Assembly: GCF_035325945.1 (NCBI RefSeq)
Contig: NZ_DAOKYX010000006.1
Coordinates: 62,001 to 126,000 of the forward strand
DNA length: 64,000 bases
Direction: 5' to 3'
Origin: Parvibaculum sp035325945
Lineage (GTDB): Bacteria > Pseudomonadota > Alphaproteobacteria > Parvibaculales > Parvibaculaceae
Shown: positions 53,191 through 61,736 of the stretch, in pieces
Layout: every line of letters starts with the position of its first letter
How positions within the stretch are numbered: the stretch's first letter is position 1
The notes under the pieces: generated by a model
What the model was told of the DNA's origin: nothing
Database searches by the model: none
What the model saw: the letters and a program-made list of their open reading frames with translations, nothing else
Translations under genes and position numbers: made by a program

Positions 53191-55428
53191 TCAAAAGGGG
53201 ATCGCGCCGGATTTTAGCCCGTCGTCGCCGGAAACGGCGGCGTGGCCGAGCGGGCTGCGCCTGTTCGACCAGTAGGCGAGCGTGCGGGCGAGGGCATCGG
53301 GAACGACGGGTTTGGAGAGATAGTCGTCCATGCCGGCGGAGAGGCAAAGCTGGCGATCATCCGCCATGGCATTGGCCGTGAGCGCGATTATGGGCAGGCT
53401 CGAACGGCTGTCGGGAAGGGCGCGGATGAGGCGCGTCGCCTCGAAACCGTCCATGCCCGGCATGTGGAGGTCCATGAGCACGATGTCGACGGGCTCGGGC
53501 TTATCGAGCATGTCGAGAACCTCGCTGCCATTGCGCGCGACGCGGACCGTGTGACCGTCGCGCTCGAGAAGCGTGCGCGTGAGCAGCGCGTTGATGTCGT
53601 TGTCCTCGGCGACGAGAATGTTGAGGGCGATGCCCCATTCGGAAGAGGGGCCGGCGGGCGATGCATCGGCCTGCGCCTTTTCTTCCGTATACTGTTCAAT
53701 GGCCTCGATGCGAGCGATGGCACGCCTTTCTCCCGCCGCAAGGGCCTCGATACGCGCGATGAGCGACGAGGCGCGCACAGGGCGCACGAGATAGCCGTCG
53801 AAGAGGGCGGGAAAGATCGCGGGCGCCGCCTCCTGGCCGATCAGGGCGGGCAGGCGGTCACGGTCCTGCGGGCGAAGAAGGACGATGGCGGCAAGATCGG
53901 GCACCTCGCCGCGCGCGCGCGCCACGATGTCGGCGCCCGGCCCCTCGGCCGTGTCGACCGGGCAGACGAGAATATCGGCGGACTCCTCGCGAAGCATGGC
54001 GACAACCTCGTCGCCCGTCGCGGCAAGGCGCACCCCGGCGCCCGCAAGGCTCGCCACGCGGCCGAGCGAAGCGGCAAGAACCGGCCGGTCGCAGAGCATC
54101 ACGATGCGGACGCCTCGGAGCGGCGCGCGCTGATGCGCGGCGGGCTCGGCGATACCAAGGCCGAGCCGGACGCGGAAGGCCGAGCCCCGGCCGGGCTCGC
54201 TTTCGACATCGATCGTGCCGCCCATCGCGGTCACGAGATGGCGGCTGATCGCAAGCCCGAGCCCGGTGCCCTCGAAGCGGCGCGCATGGCTCTGATCGCT
54301 CTGTGAGAATTCCTCGAAGATGACTTCGAGTTCGTCGGCCTCCATGCCGATGCCGGTATCCTCCACCTCGATGACGATGTTCGCGAGATCGTCCGTGTAG
54401 GAATGGCTTTCGAGCCGGGCGCGAATGAGCACGCCGCCTTCCTTCGTGAACTTGATCGCATTGCCCGCGAGGTTGATGAGGATCTGGCGGATGCGCGTCT
54501 CGTCGCCGATGAGCCGCAGGGGCATGTGCGGCTCGACCTCGGCGGCGATCTCGAGCGCCTTGTCGAAGGCGCGCGGGCTCAGAAGCTCGCACACGCCTTC
54601 GATCATCGCGCGAAGATCGAACGGCGCTTCCTCGATCTGAACCTTGCCGGCCTCGATCTTGGAATAGTCGAGAATATCGTTGATGACGGCGAGAAGCGCC
54701 TCGCCCGAGCGCTTCACCGCCTCGGCATAGGAACGCTGGGCAGGCGTCAGCCTCGTGTCGAGCAGGAGATCGGTCATTCCGAGCACGCCGTTCATGGGCG
54801 TGCGGATCTCATGGCTCATGGCGGCGAGGAACTGGCTCTTGGCGCGGTTGGCGGCCTGCGCCTCGTCGAGCGCGATCGCCAGACGCTCCTCGGTTTCCTT
54901 GCGATCGGTGATGTCGCGTCCGACCGTCTGGATTTCCTTGAGCTTGCCTTCCTCGTCGCGCAGCGCGAATTCTTCCCAGGCGAACCAGCGCGGGCCGCGC
55001 GCGGTCATCACGCGCTGGTCGAAGCGGATGCGATATGGCGGGAGCGCAAGCCCGGCGAATGATCCGAGAAGACGCGGCTTCTCGCCTTCGGGCAGGTCTG
55101 GCACGAAGGCCGCGCCGATCACTTCAGGGCGCTGCCGGTCGAATGTCTCGCAGAAAATGTCGTTCACATAGGTGAGGCGGCCGAGCAGGTCGCGCCTCAT
55201 CACGACTTCGCCCTGCGACTGGACGAGATCGCGATAGCGCTCCTCGCGCTCGGCAAGCGCCCATGTCTCGTCGCGCAGCGCCTCCATCTCGGCCTGGACC
55301 GTGCCGACCTCGGCCGCAAGCGCGCGGGCGCGCCGCGAGGCGCGGTGCCAGGCCCCGATGCTGAACGCAAGCCCTCCCGCCGTGCCCAGAAGGACAAGCA
55401 GGCTCTGGTGTCCGACGGTAAGCAACAT
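53191..55428 (-). CDS. Hybrid histidine kinase with degenerate and intact receiver domains
   Basis: The 745-residue sensor has an N-terminal hydrophobic helix (~8-25), a coiled-coil linker, one PAS domain (~60-175), HisKA with the phosphoacceptor in AAMSHEIRTPMNGVLG, and a HATPase with NLAGNAIKFTKEG, EVEDTGIGM and GTGLGLAIS. Next comes a receiver-like domain (~430-555) without the phosphorylatable Asp (ILVCPVDT) and with Arg for the usual Lys (YLVRPV). A complete receiver follows (VAEDNDIN, VLMDLHMPGMDG, YLSKPV). There is no Hpt domain or adjacent regulator. A perfect 11-bp hairpin abuts the start codon. Confidence 0.9.
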   Translation of the reverse strand: MLLTVGHQSLLVLLGTAGGLAFSIGAWHRASRRARALAAEVGTVQAEMEALRDETWALAEREERYRDLVQSQGEVVMRRDLLGRLTYVNDIFCETFDRQRPEVIGAAFVPDLPEGEKPRLLGSFAGLALPPYRIRFDQRVMTARGPRWFAWEEFALRDEEGKLKEIQTVGRDITDRKETEERLAIALDEAQAANRAKSQFLAAMSHEIRTPMNGVLGMTDLLLDTRLTPAQRSYAEAVKRSGEALLAVINDILDYSKIEAGKVQIEEAPFDLRAMIEGVCELLSPRAFDKALEIAAEVEPHMPLRLIGDETRIRQILINLAGNAIKFTKEGGVLIRARLESHSYTDDLANIVIEVEDTGIGMEADELEVIFEEFSQSDQSHARRFEGTGLGLAISRHLVTAMGGTIDVESEPGRGSAFRVRLGLGIAEPAAHQRAPLRGVRIVMLCDRPVLAASLGRVASLAGAGVRLAATGDEVVAMLREESADILVCPVDTAEGPGADIVARARGEVPDLAAIVLLRPQDRDRLPALIGQEAAPAIFPALFDGYLVRPVRASSLIARIEALAAGERRAIARIEAIEQYTEEKAQADASPAGPSSEWGIALNILVAEDNDINALLTRTLLERDGHTVRVARNGSEVLDMLDKPEPVDIVLMDLHMPGMDGFEATRLIRALPDSRSSLPIIALTANAMADDRQLCLSAGMDDYLSKPVVPDALARTLAYWSNRRSPLGHAAVSGDDGLKSGAIPF

Positions 55429-55432
55429 GCCC

Positions 55433-55459
55433 CTGATGCCTGATTTTTTCAGGCATCAG
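55433..55459 (-). promoter_or_regulatory. Perfect 11-bp inverted repeat directly before the hybrid-kinase start
   Basis: Arms CTGATGCCTGA (55433-55443) and TCAGGCATCAG (55449-55459) around five T's (A's in the mRNA). In the kinase mRNA it ends 4 bases before the ATG, so the ribosome site CAGGGG lies partly in the 3' arm. It may hide that site, bind a repressor as DNA, or end the upstream cytochrome transcript, though there is no U-run. Confidence 0.65.
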
Positions 55460-55514
55460 GTTGCGCCGGGCATGCTTTCCAAAGCGTTACCGCTCCTCGC
55501 GCCTTGGCGGGCTT

Positions 55515-56507
55515 CTACTGTGCCGTTCCCTCCGCGGGGGGCGAGAAGGTGGCGATCTTCCCCTCTGCCGGCGCCACTGTGCGCAGATAGGCGTAGATGG
55601 CGCCGAGATCCTCGTCCTTCATGCCCGAATAGGCGGTCCAGGGCATTTCGGTATCGACGTCCTGCGCGCCGGGCGTGATCTTCTCCGCGGCGTCCGGCGA
55701 CATGTTCCGGAAGCGGGCGATGAAGGCTTCGCGCGACCAGCCGCCAATGCCCGTCTCCTCGTCCGGCGTGATGTTCGCCGAGCGGGCGACGCCGCCGCCG
55801 GGGATCGGAAACTCGTTGCCGCCCGCGAAGGGCGTGCCGACCGGCTCGCCGCGCTCATTGCGCTTCGTATGGCACTCGAAGCAGGAGGCCGCGAAAGCGA
55901 GATACTTGCCATAGGCGACCTCGTCCTTCGGATCGGGCCGGCTTTGCGGCGCCGGATCGGCGGGCACGAAGCGCATGAAGATCGGAAGAGGCATGGGCAG
56001 CTCGACGGGCGCCAGCGTCACGGGCTCCGGCGGCAGCGTGCGCAGATAGGCGACGACCGCCTTCACATCCTCGGGGTCGAGGCTGCGATAGAAGGGATAG
56101 GGCATGACGGGGAAGAGCGGACGTCCCGTGCGATCGACGCCCGAAACGATCGCGCGATAGATTTCGCCGTCGGTCCAGTCGCCGAGCGCGGCCGGCGTCA
56201 GGTTCGGCGCGTTGACCTCGGTTGGGAAGGCGGGCACGCCGCCCATGTGGCGGCCGGCGGCGATACGGGCCTTGTCGAAGACCCGCGAATAGCGGTGCGG
56301 CTCTATCTCGGGCGTGTGGCAGCCCGTGCAGGCCAGCTCGTGATTGAAGAGATAGTCGCCCCGCGCGACGAGTTCGGGCGTCGCCTCGATCTTCAGATCG
56401 GGCGCGGCCGACACGCGCGGAAAGACAAGGAAGACGGCCAGAAGGCCGATGGCGGCCAGAGCCGCGACAGCAGCCCCCGACCAGAGTGCGATACGTCCGA
56501 TCCGCAT
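55515..56507 (-). CDS. Membrane-anchored di-haem c-type cytochrome
   Basis: The 330-residue protein has an uncleaved N-terminal helix (IALWSGAAVAALAAIGLLAVFLVF) and two haem c sites, CTGCH at about residue 65 and CFECH at about 190. Candidate axial methionines are in PVMPYPFY and DTEMPWTAYSGM. It resembles the cytochrome subunit of alcohol/aldehyde dehydrogenases, but no dehydrogenase subunit is adjacent. I chose the ATG at 56507; the longer frame starts with TTG. It lies upstream of the hybrid kinase on the same strand, about 85 bases away. Confidence 0.9.
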   Translation of the reverse strand: MRIGRIALWSGAAVAALAAIGLLAVFLVFPRVSAAPDLKIEATPELVARGDYLFNHELACTGCHTPEIEPHRYSRVFDKARIAAGRHMGGVPAFPTEVNAPNLTPAALGDWTDGEIYRAIVSGVDRTGRPLFPVMPYPFYRSLDPEDVKAVVAYLRTLPPEPVTLAPVELPMPLPIFMRFVPADPAPQSRPDPKDEVAYGKYLAFAASCFECHTKRNERGEPVGTPFAGGNEFPIPGGGVARSANITPDEETGIGGWSREAFIARFRNMSPDAAEKITPGAQDVDTEMPWTAYSGMKDEDLGAIYAYLRTVAPAEGKIATFSPPAEGTAQ

Positions 56508-56633
56508 GGAGGCCCCCGAGACCCTTGTTGAAGAGGGGGGAATTGATACGTCCACGGAGGGAAAAATCAAGCGAAGACGCTATGAAGGCGCGTCAAATCC
56601 ATCACGACGAGGGCCGATTGTGCCGTATACGCA

Positions 56634-57014
56634 TCATAGGGCGGTATTGATGTACCAGCTACCATCCACATGGATGAGGGACGTCTTCACCCGCTTCGCC
56701 GTCCCGTCCCGGAAGGTGAGCACGACGTCATAAAGAGCGAGTTGCCTGTAGGTCACGACACCGCCGGTGAGGCTCATCCGGTCGAGGCCCCCATGGGACC
56801 TCATCTCGCCCGACCAGCGCCTGACCACGGATTGCAACTCATCCTCGCTGAACTTCTCATGCAGCGTGGGCGAGAAACGCGCGACAGCCGCCGCCGTCCG
56901 GCCATCCGCGATATCGAGGAAAAACCCTTCAGCCGTATCCTCGCCGGCCCGCGCGCACGCAACGAGTGAAACGCAAAGCAACGTGACGGCGAGTATCCGC
57001 GCGAGAATGCCCAT
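56634..57014 (-). CDS. Small putative lipoprotein (DUF4878-like)
   Basis: The 126-residue protein begins with a lipoprotein signal (MGILARILAVTLLCVSLVAC), with the Cys of a lipobox-like LVAC. The mature part has a cystatin/NTF2-like look (FFLDIADGRTAAAVARFSP, then DVVLTFRDGTAKRVKTSLIHVDGSWYIN), which recalls DUF4878. Function is unknown. A TATGAT -10 hexamer lies about 50 bases upstream, and an inverted repeat sits further up at 57085-57102. It is downstream of comM on the same strand. Confidence 0.7.
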   Translation of the reverse strand: MGILARILAVTLLCVSLVACARAGEDTAEGFFLDIADGRTAAAVARFSPTLHEKFSEDELQSVVRRWSGEMRSHGGLDRMSLTGGVVTYRQLALYDVVLTFRDGTAKRVKTSLIHVDGSWYINTAL

Positions 57015-57084
57015 TTCCCGTGGCTCTCCGGATTGCCCACGAACGGAATTCCGGGCGGAATCATACCACGTATTTCACATTGAA

Positions 57085-57102
57085 CTTACCGTTTCAGGTA
57101 AG
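57085..57102. promoter_or_regulatory. Inverted repeat upstream of the lipoprotein gene
   Basis: CTTACC (57085-57090) and GGTAAG (57097-57102) flank a 6-base centre, about 20 bases upstream of a TATGAT -10 hexamer on the minus strand (57065-57060). It could be an operator over the -35 region. As RNA it is a weak hairpin after comM. Confidence 0.3.
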
Positions 57103-57133
57103 GGACGGGACCTTCACCCTCCGCCCGTGACGT

Positions 57134-58684
57134 TCAGACGGCCGCGCCGAGCCGGCCAGCGACGGGCTCGCGATAGGCAAGCGCCTCGGCGACATGGATG
57201 CGGCGGACATGCTCCGCGCCGTCGAGATCGGCGAGCGTCCGGGCCACGCGGAGCACCCGGTGATAGCCGCGCGCGGTGAGACGCATGCGCTCGGCTGCTT
57301 CCGTCAGCAGCGCGAGGCCGGGCGCATCGGGGGTAGCGACCTTGTCGAGCAATTCGCCTTCCACATGGGCATTGAGGCTCGGCCCCCCGGCGGTGGCGAC
57401 ATCGGCATAGCGCGCCTCCTGAACCTCGCGGGCGGCGGCGATGCGCGCCGCCACTTCGGCCGAACCCTCGGCCGGCGGCGGCAGCGCGAGATCGGCGGGC
57501 GAGACGGGCGGCACCTCGACATGAATGTCGATGCGGTCGAGCAGCGGTCCTGAAAGTTTCGACTGATAGTCGGCGACGCAGCGCGGCACGCGCGGACAGG
57601 CGCGCGAGGCATCGCCCGCATGCCCGCAGCGGCAGGGGTTCATCGCCGCGACGAGCTGGAAGCGCGCCGGATAGGTCACATGCGCATTGGCGCGGGCGAC
57701 CACGGCCTCGCCCGTCTCGAGCGGCTGGCGAAGCGAATCCAGCACCTGGCGTGGAAACTCGGGCAATTCGTCGAGAAAGAGCACGCCGCGATGGGCGAGC
57801 GAAACCTCGCCCGGCTTCGCCCGCAATCCGCCGCCGACAAGGGCCGCCATGGACGCCGAATGATGCGGCGCGCGGAAGGCCCGCGCCCGGCCCATGCCGG
57901 TTGCGGTGAGTTCGCCCGCGATCGAGGCGATCATCGACACTTCGAGCATTTCGCGCGGCGAGAGCGGCGGCAGGATGCCGGGCAGGCGCGAGGCGAGCAT
58001 GGACTTGCCGGAGCCGGGCGGGCCGACCATCAGCATGTTGTGGCCGCCTGCCGCCGCCACCTCGAGCGCGCGCTTGGCGCTCTCCTGTCCCTTGATGTCG
58101 CGCAGATCGGGCACGGCACGGCCCTCCACCGACTTCATGGGCCGGGGCTCGGCCAGCACCTGCGTGCCCTTGAAATGATTGACGAGCTGGATGATCGAGC
58201 GCGGCGCAAGCACGCCGCCCGGATTGTCGGCGCCCATGCCCGCCCAGGCGGCCTCGGGCCCGCAATCGTCGGGGCAGATCAGGCCGCGGCCGCGCCCGTT
58301 GGCGGCGATGGCGGCGGGAAGCGCGCCCGCCACGGCATTGATCGCGCCATCGAGCGACAATTCGCCGATGACGACATAGCGCTCGAGTTCCTGCGCCGGA
58401 AGCACGCCCATGGCGACGAGGAGCCCGAGCGCGATGGGAAGGTCGTAATGGCTTCCCTCCTTGGGCAGATCGGCCGGGGCGAGATTGACGGTGATGCGCT
58501 TCGGCGGCAGGCCGAGGCCGATGGCGGACAGGGCGGCGCGGACACGCTCGCGGCTCTCGCCCACGGCCTTGTCGGCGAGCCCGACAATCGAAAAGGCGGG
58601 CACGCCGCCCGCGATCTGAACCTGAACGTCGACCGGCCGTGCCTCGACACCCAGAAACGCCACCGTCTCGATATGCGCGACCAT
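57134..58684 (-). CDS. comM: YifB/ComM-type Mg-chelatase-like AAA+ ATPase
   Basis: The 516-residue protein has an N-terminal Lon-protease-like domain (VDVQVQIAGGVPAFSIVGLADKAVGESRERVRAAL), a central AAA+ module with GPPGSGKSMLASRLPGILPP and VLFLDELPEFPRQVLDSLRQPLE, and a C-terminal zinc-bearing insert (CRCGHAGDASRACPRVP) and Mg-chelatase C domain. ComM is a hexameric helicase that aids branch migration in natural transformation; in non-competent bacteria its role is less clear. It is a single gene by spacing. Confidence 0.93.
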   Translation of the reverse strand: MVAHIETVAFLGVEARPVDVQVQIAGGVPAFSIVGLADKAVGESRERVRAALSAIGLGLPPKRITVNLAPADLPKEGSHYDLPIALGLLVAMGVLPAQELERYVVIGELSLDGAINAVAGALPAAIAANGRGRGLICPDDCGPEAAWAGMGADNPGGVLAPRSIIQLVNHFKGTQVLAEPRPMKSVEGRAVPDLRDIKGQESAKRALEVAAAGGHNMLMVGPPGSGKSMLASRLPGILPPLSPREMLEVSMIASIAGELTATGMGRARAFRAPHHSASMAALVGGGLRAKPGEVSLAHRGVLFLDELPEFPRQVLDSLRQPLETGEAVVARANAHVTYPARFQLVAAMNPCRCGHAGDASRACPRVPRCVADYQSKLSGPLLDRIDIHVEVPPVSPADLALPPPAEGSAEVAARIAAAREVQEARYADVATAGGPSLNAHVEGELLDKVATPDAPGLALLTEAAERMRLTARGYHRVLRVARTLADLDGAEHVRRIHVAEALAYREPVAGRLGAAV

Positions 58685-58758
58685 GCCCCTGCCTGCCCCC
58701 CTGCTTATGGGAAGACATTAGCCAAGGGTGAAATCACGCGCAAGAACGAAAAGGGAAC

Positions 58759-59886
58759 TCATCCGGCGAGACTAACGCCGACGAGATGGCCGATGCCATA
58801 GGTCACACCCGCCGCGGCAAAGCCGATGGCGAGCTGCCTGAAGGCGGAGAAGAGGGCGCCGCGCCCGGTGAAAAGCGAGGTGCCCGCGCCGATCCCGGCA
58901 AGGGCCAGCCCGCTCAGCCCGAGGCTCGCAAGGAGCGCAGAAGCGCCTTCGAGAAGGAAATAGGGCGCGACCGGAAAGATCGCGCCGAAGGAAAAGAGAA
59001 GGAACGAAACCCCCGCCGCGCCCCAGGCGGAGCCGCCAAGCTCCTTCGGATCGATGCCGAGTTCTTCGCGCACCAGCGTGTCGAGCGCCGTCGACTTGTC
59101 GGAGAGGAGCTGGTTCGCCAGAGCGCGTGCTTCCGCCTCGGAAAGCCCCTTGGCCTGATAGATGAGGACGAGTTCCTCCTTCTCTTCCTCCGGCACCTCC
59201 TCAAGCTCCATTGCCTCGGTCGCGATCTGCTTCTGATAAAGCTCGCGGGAGGAATTGACCGAGAGCCATTCGCCCATCGCCATGGAACAGGCGCCCGCGA
59301 CGAGACCCGCGAGGCCGGTGAGCAGGATCGAGGCATTCGAGGCTTCGGCGCCCGCCACGCCCATGACGAGCGAGAGGTTGGAGACGAGGCCGTCATTGGC
59401 GCCGAGCACGGCAGCGCGAAGGCTGTTGCCGCCCATGGCGCGATGGCGGCCTTCGAGCCGAGCGATCGTGCCGCCTTCAAGACCTGTTCGCGGATTGGCG
59501 ATGGCGGAGAGAAGACGCGCATGGCTGCGCTCGGCCTGGGGCAGGCCACCCGCCACCGCCTCCGGTTGCTTGTCGTAGCCGTCGCTATCGGACTGTTCGA
59601 GCGTGTTGATGACGGGCAGAACGAAGGCCGGGCCGAAGCGCCGGGCGAGGAAGGCGAGCGCGCGGGTCCTGAAGCCGGGCCTCAGCCCCGGAATGCGGGC
59701 GCCGAGCCGCGCAAGCTCCTTCTCCCAATATCTGGCGTGGCTTTCCTCGACAGCGGCGAGGCGACGATAGACCTCGGCGAGCTTCGGATCGGTTTCGACA
59801 TCGGCAAGCGCCCGGTAGAGGCTTGCGCCATCGACTTCCCCTTGCAGGTTCTCGCGATAGCGCGTGCGCTTGTCCGATGTGCCCAT
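58759..59886 (-). CDS. mbfA: MbfA-like membrane ferritin: ferritin-like domain fused to VIT1/CCC1 transporter
   Basis: The 375-residue protein has an N-terminal ferritin-like domain with two ExxH signatures (AAVEESHARYWE and PQAERSHARLL) plus Glu in GEVDGASLYR and NTLEQSDSDGY. The C-terminal VIT1/CCC1 membrane domain begins AVLGANDGLVSNLSLVMGVAGA and has about five helices, with the conserved MAMGEWLSVNSSRELY. MbfA exports iron and protects rhizobia from iron and peroxide, under Irr control. It starts 2 bases after the gshB stop, so the two are almost certainly one operon. Confidence 0.88.
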   Translation of the reverse strand: MGTSDKRTRYRENLQGEVDGASLYRALADVETDPKLAEVYRRLAAVEESHARYWEKELARLGARIPGLRPGFRTRALAFLARRFGPAFVLPVINTLEQSDSDGYDKQPEAVAGGLPQAERSHARLLSAIANPRTGLEGGTIARLEGRHRAMGGNSLRAAVLGANDGLVSNLSLVMGVAGAEASNASILLTGLAGLVAGACSMAMGEWLSVNSSRELYQKQIATEAMELEEVPEEEKEELVLIYQAKGLSEAEARALANQLLSDKSTALDTLVREELGIDPKELGGSAWGAAGVSFLLFSFGAIFPVAPYFLLEGASALLASLGLSGLALAGIGAGTSLFTGRGALFSAFRQLAIGFAAAGVTYGIGHLVGVSLAG

Positions 59887-59888
59887 TC

Positions 59889-60827
59889 CTACCTCCGCGC
59901 CTCGATCGCGTCCCAGACGGTGGCGGCTATGTTGGTCTGGTCGAAGCGGTCGATCTCCTGAATGCCGGTTGGCGAGGTGACGTTGATCTCGGTCAGATAG
60001 TCGCCAATGACATCAATGCCGACAAAGATGAGGCCGCGCTTCCTGAGATCGGGGCCGATGATCTCACAGATCTCGTGCTCGCGCTTCGTCAGCACGGTCT
60101 TTTCCGCCATGCCGCCGACATGGAGATTGGAGCGCGCCTCGTCGGCCGCCGGCACGCGATTGACGGCGCCGACGGGCTTTCCATCGACCAGGATGATGCG
60201 CTTGTCGCCCTTGCGCACATCGGGGAGATATTGCTGCACGATGACGGGCTCGCGATTCATCTGGCCGAACATTTCGAGCAGCGAGTTCAGGTTCTCGTCG
60301 CCCTCGCGCAGGCGGAAGACGCCCATGCCGCCATTGCCGAACAGTGGCTTCACGATGATGTCGCCGAACTCGCGGCGGAAGGCGCGGATTTCCTGCGGGT
60401 CGCGGCTGATGAGCGTCGGCGGAAGGAGCCCCTCGAAGCGGATCGCGAAGAGCTTCTCCGGCGCGTTCCTTACCTCGGCCGGATCGTTCACCACGAGCGT
60501 GCGGGGATGGATCGTCTCGAGCATATGGGTCACGGTGATGTAGCCCATGTCGAAAGGCGGATCCTGACGCATCAGCACGACGTCGAATTTTTCGAGTTCG
60601 AGCTTTTCGAGGCTGCCGAGCGTCGAGTGGTTGCCGATCTCGCGGCGCAGCGTCATCGAGCGGCCGTGGGCATAGACGCGCCCGTCGCGCATGGAGAGTT
60701 CGCGCGGCTCGTAATAATAAAGCTCATGGCCCCGCGCCTGCGCCTCCAGACCCAGCGCGAATGTGGAATCCGCATTGATGTTGATCGTATGGATCGGGTC
60801 CATCTGAATGGCGACTTTGAGGCTCAT
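59889..60827 (-). CDS. gshB: Glutathione synthetase
   Basis: The 312-residue ATP-grasp enzyme joins gamma-glutamylcysteine and glycine. Motifs: VAIQMDPIHTININADSTFALGLEAQARGHEL at the N terminus, VLMRQDPPFDMGYITVTHMLE, the ATP-grasp segment DIIVKPLFGNGGMGVFRL, and VGIDVIGDYLTEINVTSPTGIQEIDRF at the C terminus. It is upstream of mbfA with a 2-base gap, and divergent from the marC-like gene. Confidence 0.96.
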   Translation of the reverse strand: MSLKVAIQMDPIHTININADSTFALGLEAQARGHELYYYEPRELSMRDGRVYAHGRSMTLRREIGNHSTLGSLEKLELEKFDVVLMRQDPPFDMGYITVTHMLETIHPRTLVVNDPAEVRNAPEKLFAIRFEGLLPPTLISRDPQEIRAFRREFGDIIVKPLFGNGGMGVFRLREGDENLNSLLEMFGQMNREPVIVQQYLPDVRKGDKRIILVDGKPVGAVNRVPAADEARSNLHVGGMAEKTVLTKREHEICEIIGPDLRKRGLIFVGIDVIGDYLTEINVTSPTGIQEIDRFDQTNIAATVWDAIEARR

Positions 60828-60975
60828 GGAGGCTCCGGGCTTCTGATAGCGGTGATGGCGATGGCGTTCTTCTAGCGTATTTCGTTACTATATGATCATT
60901 GCAAGATGGGAAGCGGCCCGCAATGAGGCGAGACGGGCGACCATCGGGCAGCGAATGTCCGGAGTACCGCGCAGG

Positions 60976-61671
60976 ATGAACGATCTCGTCACTTTCGGCC
61001 TGACCGCGCTTGCGGGCTATTTCGCCATTGCCAATCCGATTTCGAGCACGCCGATCTTCATCGCGCTGACATCCGGCGAGGATCAGCGCATCCAGCGGCT
61101 CATCGCCCAGAACAGCGTGCTGACGGCGCTCACCGTGGTCATCCTGTTCAGCGTCGCGGGCAAGCTCATCTTCGAGACCTTCGGCGTCACCATCGCCGCG
61201 CTGCGGATCGCGGGCGGCATCCTCGTCTCGATCATCGGCTTTCAGATGCTGCAGGGCCGCTCCTCGGCCGCGCATATTCCGCATCAGGTGGAAGGAGAGG
61301 GCACGCCGCCGCCCGACGTGCTGCAGGCCCGGCTTTCGGTCGCCATCTCGCCGCTCGGCATGCCGATGATCGCAGGGCCGGGCACGATCGCGACGGCGGT
61401 GAGCTTTTCGGCGCATCCGGGCTTTGCCTATACGCTCGTCTCGATCGGCGCCTTCGCGGTGATCGCGGGCGTGACCTATCTGATGTTCCGCCAGGCCCAC
61501 AAGATCGTGCGCGCGCTCGGGCAGACGAACATGACCGTCATCACGCGGCTCATGGGCCTCATCGTGGCGACCGTCGGCGTCGAAATGGTTCTGACCGGAA
61601 CGGGCGAGGCGATCCGCGCCTTCATCATGACGATGCAATCCATGCCCATGCCGCGCCCGGACGGCTTCTAG
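60976..61671 (+). CDS. MarC-family inner-membrane protein
   Basis: The 231-residue protein has six hydrophobic segments and the MarC start LVTFGLTALAGYFAIANPISSTPIFIALT, then AALRIAGGILVSIIGFQMLQG and LGMPMIAGPGTIATAVS. Function of the family is unresolved; it is not itself a drug-resistance gene despite the name. I chose the ATG at 60976, the family N terminus, with CAGG close by; an ATG at 60955 is possible. Its stop codon is the first base triplet of a repeat-like element shared with sirB1. Confidence 0.88.
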   Translation: MNDLVTFGLTALAGYFAIANPISSTPIFIALTSGEDQRIQRLIAQNSVLTALTVVILFSVAGKLIFETFGVTIAALRIAGGILVSIIGFQMLQGRSSAAHIPHQVEGEGTPPPDVLQARLSVAISPLGMPMIAGPGTIATAVSFSAHPGFAYTLVSIGAFAVIAGVTYLMFRQAHKIVRALGQTNMTVITRLMGLIVATVGVEMVLTGTGEAIRAFIMTMQSMPMPRPDGF

Positions 61672-61736
61672 CACATCCTGAGCCGTCGCCCTTCCGAGCC
61701 GCAAAAGCGGTTTCCTCTTCTGCTGGAAACGCTCTA
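61669..61736. repeat. RIME-like intergenic repeat relic
   Basis: The convergent gap between the marC-like gene and sirB1 begins TAGCACATCCTGAG and ends GGAAACGCTCTAG, with AAAAGCGGTTTCC inside. Read on the minus strand (CTAGAGCGTTTCCAGC...AAACCGCTTTTGCG) it resembles the rhizobial RIME-type palindromic element as I remember it. Both neighbouring stop codons are formed by its ends. Confidence 0.35.
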
